Shown here: piece after piece, positions 23,145 through 34,400 of the stretch
Layout of the letters: every line of letters begins with the position of its first letter
Position numbering within the stretch: position 1 is the first letter of the stretch
DNA from: Paramoeba atlantica
Taxonomy: Eukaryota > Discosea
Direction: 5' to 3'
NCBI GenBank assembly: GCA_977017575.1
Contig: CDRNVI010000198.1
Span: forward strand, 1-62,171
DNA: 62,171 bases
Program-made: the position numbers and the translations under genes
The notes under the pieces: model-generated
Databases searched by the model: none
Told to the model about the DNA's origin: nothing
The model's input: the letters and a program-made list of their open reading frames with translations, nothing else

Positions 23145-23541
23145 GGTGTGAAACCAAACCAAAAAAACAGACAACAAGCGAGCTCTGATTGAAGTGATCA
23201 ATTTGTCGAAAAGAAAACCAAAAAAAAAAAAAACTGAAAAACCACAACAACGACAAAGTCGACAAAAAAACTGAAAAAAATCCAAAATAAACGAAAAAGG
23301 ACAAAAATCTGAAAAAAAACTTTGTTTCGAGGAAAAAGGCTAAAAATAAGAAACCTAAAAACAGAACAAAGAAAAGTTGGACCCAAATTGAATGAGGTGA
23401 CGTCAGCAAAAGGTCCCTTTTTCTTGGAAAAAAAGACGAGTTTCTTTTCTCTCGCCCGCCTCTCGCTTTTGTTCTCGAGCGTCGCTTTGTCTCTCTCTCT
23501 CTCGCTCTCCCCCCGTTCGTTTTTTGAAAGATTTTGACAAA
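23145..23541. promoter_or_regulatory. Shared divergent promoter region
   Basis: A 397-bp space separates two divergent starts: the RLGLGAK gene (23144, minus) and the ADP/ATP carrier (23542, plus). It holds A-runs on the left and a CT-rich leader (about 23440-23515) just before the carrier start. A TGACGTCA palindrome (CRE-like) lies at about 23398-23405. No TATA box was assigned. Confidence 0.45.
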
Positions 23542-24459
23542 ATGTCGCAACAAAAGAAAGGTGCTGCCGCTTTCCTTCGTGATTTCGCCATGGGTGGAAC
23601 CATTGGTGCCATCTCCAAGACCATCATGTCCCCTGTGGAACGTGTGAAGATCTTGATGCAAACCATGGACTCCAACCCCAAGGTCATCTCTGGTGAGGTC
23701 AAGCCTTACTCTGGCATTGGAGATTGTTTCAAGCGTGTCAGTTCTGAACAAGGTGTTCGTGCTTTCTGGCGTGGTAACTTGGTTAACTGCTTGCGTTATG
23801 CTCCCCAACAAGGTTCCGCTCTTGCTTTCAACGATTTCTTCAAAAACTTGTTCCCCAAGAAGGACAAGAACACCGAATTCTGGATGTACATGGCCAACAA
23901 CTTGATGGCTGGTGGTCTTGGAGGTGCCATGGCTATGGTTGTCTGTTACCCTCTTGACTTTGCCCGTACTCGTCTTGCTTCTGATTTGCAAGCTGGAAAG
24001 GGTCAATTCAATGGTATTCTTGACTGTCTCACCAAGACTGTGAAACAACAAGGTGTTGTTGGTCTTTACCGTGGTACTGCTGTCTCCATTGCTGGTGCTT
24101 TCGTGTACCGTGCTGGTCAACTCGGTCTCTACGGAACCATCATGGGATTGAATCCCTACCAAAAGGATAGAGGATGGAAGGGTTTCACCTCTGCCATTAT
24201 TATTTGCACTGCTGCTCGTACTGCTGTTCTCCCCTTCAACTACCCCTTTGATACCGTCCGTCGTCGTCTTATGTTGGAATCTGAGAAGGCACCATCTGAG
24301 CGCATGTACAAATCTGGTGTCCACTGCTCTATCCAGATCTTGAAGAAGGAAGGTGTTGTTGGATTGTACAAGGGTATCTTCCCCGAGATCTTCCGTGGAT
24401 TTGGTGGTGTTATGGTTGTTGTTTGCTACGATCGTCTCAAGAACTACATGGGTATCTAA
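23542..24459 (+). CDS. Mitochondrial ADP/ATP carrier-like protein
   Basis: One uninterrupted exon gives 305 aa. The start is the ATG at 23542 (MSQQKKGAAAFLRDF). It belongs to the mitochondrial carrier family, which exchanges nucleotides or metabolites across the inner membrane through three repeats of two helices. The three Px[DE]xx[KR] signatures are present: PVERVK (residues 31-36), PLDFAR (about 137) and PFDTVR (about 235). The ADP/ATP-carrier hallmark RRRMMM is changed to RRRLML here, so substrate specificity is likely but not proven. Codons are strikingly C-ending (ATC, TTC, AAC), unlike neighbouring genes, which fits high expression. It is the only long gene here without introns except the propeller gene beside it. 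The length matches the family. Confidence 0.95.
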   Translation: MSQQKKGAAAFLRDFAMGGTIGAISKTIMSPVERVKILMQTMDSNPKVISGEVKPYSGIGDCFKRVSSEQGVRAFWRGNLVNCLRYAPQQGSALAFNDFFKNLFPKKDKNTEFWMYMANNLMAGGLGGAMAMVVCYPLDFARTRLASDLQAGKGQFNGILDCLTKTVKQQGVVGLYRGTAVSIAGAFVYRAGQLGLYGTIMGLNPYQKDRGWKGFTSAIIICTAARTAVLPFNYPFDTVRRRLMLESEKAPSERMYKSGVHCSIQILKKEGVVGLYKGIFPEIFRGFGGVMVVVCYDRLKNYMGI

Positions 24460-24548
24460 GAACCTTTTTTGTTTTGAGGATTTTTCTCTTCTTTTTGGGT
24501 GTGATTAAAATGTGTGAGAGTTGGTTCCAGGATCAAACACAAAAAATC

Positions 24549-24554
24549 AATAAA
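24549..24554 (+). terminator. Candidate poly(A) signal AATAAA
   Basis: AATAAA lies about 90 bases after the carrier stop codon, the usual position for a cleavage/polyadenylation signal. Confidence 0.5.
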
Positions 24555-24722
24555 CAATCGATCTGTGTTCTCTCTATCAAAATAATTATTTTCTACTTAA
24601 ATTTTTTTTTAAAAAATCTTTGAAATTCTTTCTTTTTGGAACCACCAGTTTTTTTTTTTTTTAATCTTTTGAAACCACCACCGACATTTCCCCACCGGAC
24701 TCAAAAAAAAAAAAAAGAGTCA

Positions 24723-25932
24723 ATGACTCCCAATCTTCATGTTACTCGATTCTTTCTTTTCTTTCTTTCCTCCTCCTCATTTTCTCTCTTTCTCTCTTTC
24801 TCTCTTCCTCTCGTTCAAGGGGGGAAAATAGTCCCCCTTCCATTAATACTGACCGGGACACTGCCAATGCCAAACAATTCTTTTGGGCGGATTGACCATC
24901 TTTCTTTTGATAGTACGACTCAACAACTCTTTGTTTCTGGATTTGGGGATTCAACAGTTGCGGTGGTGGATGTAGAAGCTGGGGTGGTGGTTGAGACCAT
25001 CACTGATCAGTTGGCCAATCCTCAAGGCAATCTTGTCTTGCCTTTTCATGTGAATCACCCGATTGGGATTGGGGGGAAAATTGGACAAGAGTATGTTGCA
25101 AATGATGAGACAGGGGCAGTTGAGGTGTATGGAGTTATCTCTGATATCACCGCCATTGGTGGAGAGAAGAACCTTTATCCTCATTTGACGACCATTGATT
25201 TGGAAGAAGATGCGGATAATGTTCGATACAATTCAAATTCAAATTGTGTTTATGTTGGGTATGGTGATGGAGCTGAGGGTCTTGTCCCTCCTGCAATTGC
25301 AGTAATTGATCCTTTAACCAATCAGATCTTAAATCGACTCTCTGTACCAGCACATCCTGAATCTTTCCAGCTCAATTCTGCTGCCAACAAAATTTATGTC
25401 AACACACCAAATGACACTTCTATTACCGTTCTCCTTGATGTCAACACAACAAATCCCCTTTCTTCTTCTTCTCTTACTTCTTCTCTTACTCCTTCTCTTA
25501 CTCCTTCTCTTACATGGAGAGTACCAGGGAATGCACCAGGAGGAAATAACGAATGTTTTCCAATGGCTCTTGCAGAAGAATATGGAAAGAATGGAACTTT
25601 ATTCGTTGGTTGTCGCACACCCCCTCTCCTTGCAGTCCTCGACGCCATGACAGGAGAGATACAAACCACAATCTTTGGTGTTGGAGACCATGCCGATGAT
25701 CTTTGGTGGGATTCCCAAAGACAGCGTCTTTATCTCTCTTCCCGTGAAGGTTTTGTCAATGTCATTCAAGCTCAAAATAATGGAGAACAATATTCTCTGA
25801 TTGCGAATGTTACCACGGCGTATGGTGGTCAAACTTCTTATTTTGATCCATTGTCCAGTCGACTTTTTGTTCCAATTCCAAAGTTACAAGATGAAGATCC
25901 TCCTGCTCATATTCTTGTTTTTAAAGCAACCC

Positions 25933-25968
<36 letters not shown>

Positions 25969-25970
25969 AA
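24723..25970 (+). CDS. Secreted YVTN/NHL-type beta-propeller protein
   Basis: Single exon, about 415 aa, from ATG 24723. A signal peptide is plausible: a long hydrophobic Phe/Ser/Leu run at residues 10-33, then VQGGK. The mature part has repeated short strands typical of YVTN/NHL propellers: HLSFDSTTQQLFVSGFGDST, VAVVDVEAG, CVYVGYGDGAEG, IAVIDPLT, KIYVNTPND, TLFVGCRTPP, LAVLDAMTGE and RLYLSSREG. Cysteines are few. A Ser/Leu/Thr repeat (SLTPSLTPSLT, about residues 257-268) and a run of 11 Ser at the C-terminus are low complexity. Secretion is inferred from the leader. Ligand or enzyme activity cannot be told. It follows the carrier on the same strand 263 bp downstream. Confidence 0.8.
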
Positions 25971-26065
25971 TAATAATAATTTTATGATTGATCTTTTTTT
26001 TGAACACCTCATTCTAAAAATAAGAATTTATAATCCTTATTCCAAAAATGATTCTTCTTTATTTT

Positions 26066-26760
26066 TCACTTTTCTTTCTTCTTCCTCCTCTTCCTTTCTG
26101 CTTTCTCTGCCATTTCTTGACCACAATCAGGGACTGTTGGCTGTTTTTTCAATATCTTTTGTTGAAACACCTGAAATTAAAAGAAAAAAGAAAAAAAAAA
26201 AACCCAAATGAGAAAAAAGAAAAGAGAGAAACATCATCGAAAGAAGGAAGGGAGAGAGAGAGAGAGAGAGAGAGGAAGAGACCTGATTCAGAAGTTCAAA
26301 AGCCAAAGGGATTGCCAAATGTGGTTTTAAAAATCCTCTCTGTTTTTGGGTGAGTGAGAAAAGAGAAGAAAAGAAAAGAAAAGAGAGAAAAGAGAAGCAC
26401 CTTCGATTTTACACCAGTCATCATTTCACCAAACTCATCCAAAAAAGCTTGTCCCTGTGAAAAAGAACAGTGAAATTAATCATAATAAAAGAATAAAATA
26501 AAATAATAAAGTAATAAAATACAAATACAAATACAACAAAATAAAAATACAAATCCAACAAATTAAAATACAATAAAACAAAAAAAAAAATAAAAATAAA
26601 AAATAAAAAATAAAAATAGATAAAAAAAAAATAAATAAAATAAAAAACCTTTCTTGCTCCAACAACAGCCATAGCATCAAGAGCCATTGGAAATTTAACA
26701 AGAGTTTTTGCCATCATGGATGACCACCAAAAATCATCTCCAAATTCTACAAAATTTGTT

Positions 26761-26799
<39 letters not shown>

Positions 26800-27476
26800 T
26801 TATTGTTAAATTTTTCTCTCTTTTTTTAAATTTCTTTGTTCAATTATTTTTTTTTCCTTTTTGTGATTTGTAATTATTAAGTTGAGAAATAAATTATTTT
26901 TCTTTTCATAATAAAAAGAAAAAGAAAAAGAAAAAGAAACCTTCCATCCATCTTCGTTGATAGACAGCAGTGGAAGCAGCACTAAAATCTCCACTTTCAA
27001 ACATCTATATTTTTGATTAAAATTTGGTTCTCCATTCTTTTCAGTTTATTCTTTCTTTTTCTTTTCTTTTTCTTTTCTTTTCCTTTTCTTTTCTTTCATT
27101 TTTATTTTTCTGATTCTCTTAAACTTCGAAAAGAAAAAGAAACCTCACTGGTAACTTGAGCGGCGATTTTCCCTCCAATCATTGCTAAAAAAAAATGGAA
27201 AAGAGTTCAAAAACATCTCCAAAGAGGAATAAAAATAAAAATATAAATTTTAATAGAAAAATATAAATAAATAAATATAAATAAATATAAATAAATATAA
27301 ATAAATATAAATAAATATAAATAAATAAATTTTAATAAAAATAAATAAAAATAAATAAAAATAAATAAAAAAGAACCAGTATGAATACCCTCTCCAGTAA
27401 GAGGATCAACTTGGCCAGCCGCATCACCAATAATAAGTAAATGATCCCCATAAGTCCTATTTTTATTGTTTATTTG

Positions 27477-27519
<43 letters not shown>

Positions 27520-27524
27520 TTTGT

Positions 27525-27563
<39 letters not shown>

Positions 27564-30500
27564 TTATTTACTCTTTTTTCAATAAGATCAAAATCCAAAC
27601 TTAGATTCACCTCCAGTTCGAATTGGAGCAACTTTTGTTGTTTCTCTAAAAACAATAAATTTTAGAATAATAATAAAAAAACAAAGATTACTCAAAAATC
27701 ACTGAAAAAATCACTGAAAAAATCACTGAAAAAATACCGAAAATCAAGTTCCGAGGGAGGATGCCTCTTACTATTAGAAAAACAAAATAAGAAACCAAAA
27801 ATAAACAAGATTTTGAAGAAACTCGAGAAAGAGAAAGGGAAAAGAAAAGAGAAACCTAATTCCAAAGGCATTTTTAATATATTCATATGATTCGAATAGT
27901 TTCTCTTCAAATGGCTAAAATTAAACATTAATTTTCTTTAAAAATGGGTATTTTCAAGACAATTTGGACAGCACTAATTTACAGAAGGAAAACAGAGAAG
28001 AAAAGAAACAAGAAAAGAAAAGAAAGAAAAGGAGAAAAGAAAAATAAATTCTCAATTCAACAAAAACTAACTCAGATTTATTTATTAAAAAAAGAATAAA
28101 AATTCAAAAAAAAAAACCTTAATCCAAGCTGAAGTACCATACCCACCAGGAAGAATGTATGTTCCTAAATAAAGCTCTGCATGCAAAATAAACTCAAAAA
28201 ACTTGCAAGTAAAAAGAAAAAAAAGAGACGAGAAAAGAAAAAAGGGAAAGAAGAGAAAAGAAGAGAAAAGAAGAGGTACCCCCATCATAGTGCTTCAAAA
28301 TGGCACTGTAACCAGGCAAAAGGCTGTCACAGGTCGATTAATAAAAAATCAAAAATATAAATCAATAATAATAATAATACAACATAATAATAATACAACA
28401 ACAATACAACCAACAACAACAATACAACAACAATGATAATAATACAACAACAATAATAATACAACAACTTTTATAATACAACAACAACAATAATACAACA
28501 ATAAATAATAACACAACAACAATAATAATACAACAATAATAATAACACAACAACAATAATAATACAACAACAATAATAATACAACAACAACAATAATACA
28601 ACAACAATAATAATACAATAACAATAATAATACAATAATCCAACATAATTAAGAATAAGAATACAATAAAAAAAAATCAACATTCACCAAACCTTCGAGA
28701 GAAAAACATAACACCATCTGCATCAAATTTTTTCCTATGTCTCTCTGCAATCCTGACTGAAAAAAAAAAAAATAGATTTGAGTTTTAGAGACAAATGAAT
28801 TTCACATTTTTGAAAGCAACAAAAAGAAAAGAAGAGAAAAAGAAAAAAAGAAAAAGAAAAAAAGAAAAAGAAAAAGAAAAACTGTATTGATGTGAACAAA
28901 CAGAATCAGGAGGGGTGGTAACAACTCCAAGTTTCCGGGCAAGATAAGAATTTGAACCATCGGCAAGTACCAAAACTCTCGCATTAATCAGATGATCTCC
29001 CTTTTATTATTATTATTATTATTTAATATTAAATTAATATTATTTTTATTTTATTTCATGAATTAATCGTATTAAAGAAAGAAAAGGGTAAAGAGAAATA
29101 AAGAGAAATAAAAAAGAGAAGGAAAAAAGAAAAAGAGAGAAAAAAAGAGAAAAAGAAAAAGAAAAAGAAAAAGAGTGTTGATTCCCAAATCAAAAGAAAA
29201 ATAACATTTGCTTGAACTGCCCAAAAGCCCTCCTTTTCATCAAATATCATGCTTTCAACTTCACATCCTGTGCATCAAAGAATCAAAAAGAGAAGAGAAA
29301 AAAAGAGAAAAGGACCAAAAGGATAAAAAGGAAAAAGAGAAAAAGAGAAAAAAGAGAAAAAGAGAAAAAGAAAGAGAGAAAAAGAAAAGAGAAGAGAGAG
29401 AGAAGAAGAAGAAGAAGAAGAAGAAGAAGAAAAACCTTCCATCAACTCAACACCTTCTTCAGCAGCATGACGAGCAATAAATTCATCCATCACAAACCTC
29501 TTAATCGCATAGGTCCCTTTTTTGAAAAAAGAAATAAATAAATAAAAGAGAAAAGAAAAAGAGAGGAGAGAGAGAGAGGAGAGAGGGAGAGAGAGAAGAG
29601 AGAGGAGAGAGGGAGAGAGAGAGGAGAGAGGAGAGAGGAGAGATCATAATTTTAAAAGTGGCTGTTTTTTTAGGAAAGAGGACAGAGAGAGAAAAGAAGA
29701 GAGGGAGAGGGAAGAGAGAGAGAAAGAAGAGAGAGAAAAAGATACGGATATTTTTTTGAGAGCCATAAGGACCTCCAATACAAGAAAATCCTGCTGGTGA
29801 AATAAAACCTCCTCTCTGTTTTATTTTCTGTTTATTTTCTCTTCTTTTTCTCTCTTTCTTTTTTCTCTTTTCTCTTTTCTTCTCTTTTTTCTTCTCTTTT
29901 CTTCTTTTTTACTTCTTCTTTCTTTCTTAATTTTTCTTTTTTCGAACCTCCACTGGATGACAAAGAGGTTTGCCAGGGACAAAATCTTGGCGGACAGGAA
30001 GATCTGTCTCTCCAGTCTCCACATCTTTTAAAATTCCCATTTCCTTTTTGAAGGAAAAATAAGAAAAAATGAACCAAATGCTTTTGAATCAAAAACAAAT
30101 TTTTTTGAAAAGAAAAAGAAAAGAAAAAGAAAAAGAAAAAGAAAAGAAAAAGAAAAAGAAAAAGAAAAGAAAAAGAAAAGAAAAGAAAAGAAAAAGAAAA
30201 GAAAAGAAAACATCAAGAATATCAAGAGCAGGAGCACACCAGGCATCACCACAATATTTTTTTCTTGGGAAACTGCATCTGTCCGCCATGTTCACTCTCA
30301 ACTGTTAAAACAAAATGAGAAAAGAAGAGGAGAGGGGAAGAAGAGGGGGAAATGAGATCAAAAAAGAAGTAGAAAGAAGAAAAGAAGAAAAGAAAGAAAA
30401 GAAAGAAAAGAAGAAAAAGAAGAAAAGAAAACTTGAGGATTAGCTTTTTTGAGAAAATATGAAAAAGTTGCACCAGCAGGTCCTGAGAAAGGTAACATGA

Positions 30501-31028
30501 ACAGAGAGAAAGGAGAGAGAGAGAGGAATAGAAAAGAGAGAGGAAGGAGAGAGGAAAAGAAAGAAGAGAAAGGAAGAGAAAAGAGAGAGGGGCGGAAGGA
30601 AGGAAAGAAAGGAAAGAAAAGAAAGAAAAGAAAGAAAGAGAAACCTGCTCCAACAACAAGAACATCACATACTTCATCAAACCCTCCCTTTTTAAAACAA
30701 ATTCAGAGAAAGAAAAAGAAAAGAGAGAAAGAGAGAAAGAAGAGAGAAAAAGAAGAAAGAAGTGAAAAGAGAGAGAAAGAAGAAAGAAAAACCTTCAAAA
30801 ACTTTCCTTTCCAAGGACCTTGAGATTTGACTTTTGAGGGCAGTTCTCTTATTTTCGATCTACTCCCCCAATCAAACTTCAGAAAAGAAAAAGAAAAAAA
30901 GAAAAAGAAAAAAAGAAAAAGAAAAAAAAAAAAAGAAAAAAGAAAAAACAAGACCTCGATTGGTAAACAAAATAAAAGAGAACAAGAACAAACAACACAA
31001 CCAAACCCAAAAACAACAACAAAAACAT
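26066..31028 (-). CDS. Geranylgeranyl-reductase-type FAD oxidoreductase
   Basis: Twenty-three exons give about 520 aa; the longest is 118 nt. Joining them at GT-AG sites keeps frame throughout. Residues 1-24 form a membrane anchor (MFLLLFLGLVVLFVLVLFYF). Then come the FAD-binding Rossmann motif DVLVVGAGPAGAT, KKYCGDAWC (the YCG-type substrate-side motif of this family), VLVLADGSNSYLARKLG, LYLGTYILPGGYG, VAPIRTGG, and the second FAD motif IIGDAAGQVDPLTGEGIHT followed by MIGGKIAA. Members reduce isoprenoid double bonds: chlorophyll/tocopherol precursors in plastids, archaeal lipids, or other prenyl chains. An N-terminal anchor instead of an obvious plastid transit peptide favours an ER or other membrane site. 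The C-terminal exons (to 26066) are Lys-rich (RRKKKEK end). The junction of exons 1 and 2 (30955; 30859) is the least certain. Confidence 0.88.
27475..27568. repeat. (TTTA)n microsatellite
   Basis: A run of ATTT/TTTA units with one TTTG interruption in a reductase intron. Shorter runs of the same type are at 26761-26802 and 27262-27370. Confidence 0.9.
28355..28650. repeat. AAC/AAT trinucleotide tract
   Basis: About 300 bp of interleaved CAACAA and AATAAT units fill one reductase intron. It is neither coding nor purely pyrimidine on the sense strand, an exception to the usual intron composition. Confidence 0.85.
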
Positions 31029-31461
31029 TTTTTTGCTTTTGAGTCTCAATTAAAAAAAAAAAAAAATGTCTTGACTCTTTGGCTCTTTGACTCACTCTTT
31101 CTTTCTTTTCTCTCTTTCTTTTTCCTCTTTTTCCTCTCTTTCTCTCTTTTCACTTTCAGAAATCAACAAAAAAAAAAAAAAAAAACTCAACAAAAATGTA
31201 GTGAATCAAATCAATCTCTTTACTAATATTCCAAGCATAAAAAAGCACAATTTAATTTAGCTGACCGTGATGACGAAATATTTGCGGAGTCTCAGAAAAT
31301 AATTCCCGGAGCAAGGTCATAAACTCTTTGTCATAAACTCAGTTTTACACTCAGTTTTATTGAGGATCAGGGGGGTTTTGAAAGTAGTTGACGTCTTTTT
31401 CTTTTCTTTTGGTTCTCCGCTTCTTGGGTGAAAAGTTGTGCATCTTTGGTCCCCCAAAAAA
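31029..31461. promoter_or_regulatory. Divergent upstream region
   Basis: A 433-bp gap between the divergent starts of the reductase (31028, minus) and the 7TM gene (31462, plus). The left part is T/CT-rich. GTGATGACG lies at about 31267-31275. No open frame of note. Confidence 0.4.
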
Positions 31462-34400
31462 ATGAAAACAAAGTTTGGTTTGTTGGGGGTGTTGGTTTTT
31501 TTGGGAGCTTTACTTCCTGGTTTAATCGCCAAACCACTCCCTCCGATGCCTCCAGCCCCTTCCCCCACCCGCGATCTTACACAACGGCCCAAATTAATCG
31601 GAAACCGTTTGCTCCAGAGAGAGAATAACATTTTAAACGCAAAGTATGAATATTTCCAAGCAGAACTTGAGTTTGATCAGGTTTTTTTTTTCTTGAGATG
31701 AAAAGAAAAAGGTCCTTGCTCACGCTCCACAACTCCAAATGACTTGTTTTTTTTTTTTTTCAGGATTTGTATATTAACGAACCTTTTGTTTGTGGTGGTG
31801 CTGAAAAAGACTGTGTAAGACAATATCCTGGTTGTGTTCCTTGTGACTGGTCTGACCCAAAGACAAACCCAGCACCAGGAGAGGTTCTCCCTTTATCTTC
31901 TCTTCATTTTGATTCATTTTTATTCCCCCCAAAAAATATTTCATAAGAATGAATAATAAATAATAATAAGAAATAAGAAATAATAATAAAGAAATAATAA
32001 GAAATAATAATAAATAAATAATAAATAATAAATAGGAATTTAGTTGTGAAGATCCTCAATGTTGTGGGCCAGCCACAGGAATCTCTGGGAGTGCAAGAAC
32101 GGTCCAAGACTTGTGGTGTCAAAATACTTCCGATTCGGGAGTTCCTTTTGAGACCATTCAGCTGAATCAACCATCAAAAACTAAACGCCTCTCAGCAGGC
32201 GGTTTGTGTTTTCTTTCTTTTCTTTCTCTCAACTTTTAACTTTTTTTTTTTTTTTACTTTTGTCTTCATTTTTTTTTTTTTTTTTTTTTAATTGAGTCTC
32301 AAAAAAAAAATGAAAAACAGAAATGTCTTTTTATCGATTTTTTGTCCCTGAAGAAATGTTTTGTCATGCCCTTCAAGTCTTTGTTCGCCCCATCTACGGA
32401 TCAACAACTCTCTTTGTTTCAAATCTTCATGCTTTTCCAGACCTGGCAGCATATGATGGAGATTTTAGAAGTATAATTCTTGAAGTTGATGTCTCATATT
32501 TTTCTTATGCACAAGCTGCAATTCATATCTGTCCAAATTCAAATGTTTGGTATATGCCCGGAACCTTTTCTATTGGTGTGACAGCTGGGACTGAAACAGA
32601 ATTCTATGTAGAAGTTATTGCTGCTGATGACCCATATCCTTTACCTGATCCCCCTGTTCGTTTATCATGCGCTGATGTTCCAGAGGAAGAGTTTATTATT
32701 GGCCAAGGAAATAGCTCCAGCAATTATGTTTTTTGTGCAGAAGATGGAATCACTAAGGAAATTAATCTTCCAACCACATTCTCGCGTGATTTTGTAGAGA
32801 TTATTTTGCCTGTTCCTCCTGGATGTCATGCTATCTCTACTATTATCAATATGTACACTCTTGGTGGAACGAATCATGATGCTGATATTTATTGCTTGTC
32901 TAAAGTCCCTTATGAAAGGATTTCTGAAAAAGAGCATGTTGCGGCAGCAAGGTTTTTTTTTTTTGTCTTTGTGTGTTTCAATTGAGCTTTTTTTTTTTGA
33001 TCAGAGGATTTGGAGAGCTATTTTTTTTTTTATTCCTCCCTTTTTTTCTCTCTTGTCTTTTTTTGATTCTTGAAAATAGATGGAAAGGCACTGATGATTA
33101 CCTTTTCTTCGCTGGGTGTTTTGATGAAACTGTTTATATCCACTGTGCACTCAATATTTTTTTCGTCAGTGGGCCATTTGAATTCGTGTGGTCTACTATG
33201 GCTAAACCTGTTCGAACTTTAATTACGGATATACACCCAACTTCTCTTACTCTGAATCAAGGTTTAATTGCTGCGAGTGGTCTTATTCAAGGTTTTCTCC
33301 TTTTTCTCTGAAATTTTTTATTTTGAAATGAAAAAAAAAGGTGATTTTTTTTGATTTTGTCATATTATTTTAGGTGAAGTTTTGTCTCCTTGTGCTGACT
33401 ATCGAACTTCTTGTTACTCTTGGATTGCTCCATCTTCAAATGATTCTCTTGTGTTCTGGCCTCCTCCTGGTGATACTGAGGTGATACAATTATTTGATAC
33501 TTTGATGGTGATGGTGTTGGTGTGACTTTTGGTTCTGACATTTTTTTTTTTTGAATAGCCAATTTCTGGACCTTTTGATCCAATTGCGCCCGATCTTTAC
33601 GCTAGCAATGGTTTATCCGTTCCAATGTCAAATCGATGTTTGGCTTTTCTTTCAAATTGATTGTGTTCTCGCATCTGCTAACATTTATTTCCTTCTCTCT
33701 TTTTTTTTTTGTGATTATTCTTCCGACTCTCTAGTGGTTGTCTTGGATTTCTCCATCAAAGCTGGGACCTTTGTTAATACCTTCGAAGACAAATTTGAAA
33801 AAGGGTCATTGGCGATCTTTACAGTGACAAACGAAATTGGTCTCCCCGTCGAACTCCCAAACAACGGACCAGTAAATGCAGCAGGAGACAGATCTTTTAA
33901 CCATTATATCCCCAATATTGCGTATCCTTCATTAAATCTTGTAGCTGAGACGTCTGGTGATTGTGTCTACGAATCATATTCTACTGTGGTAGATTTGATT
34001 TCAGAACAAGTTGCAGCGGGATTGGAGGAATTTGATCTGAATTCAGTGATCAGGAGAAATTATTACAGTGATATTTTTGGGGCTGGGAGTGCGAATCAAG
34101 CCTGTGTGGATGGTGCAGAAACATTGATGGAACAGATCAGCAAAGAGGTAACGAAAAGAGATATTACTCTTTGTCAATACGATGTGAATGAGGAGCCCGA
34201 TTTTTGGAATGCTGACCCTTGCTGTAATTTCCATATTTTGGTTGATTTTTTTTCTCCCCTTTCCTTCATTTTCTTTTTTTTAAAAAAAAATATTTTTTAG
34301 CCAGTGAATTGTTGTTTCCCGTTTCAACTCGAAACAGAGGAGACTGTCTTTTCGGATCCTGATACCGAAACAATCGAACTTTCTTGTGGAAATGATGCAT

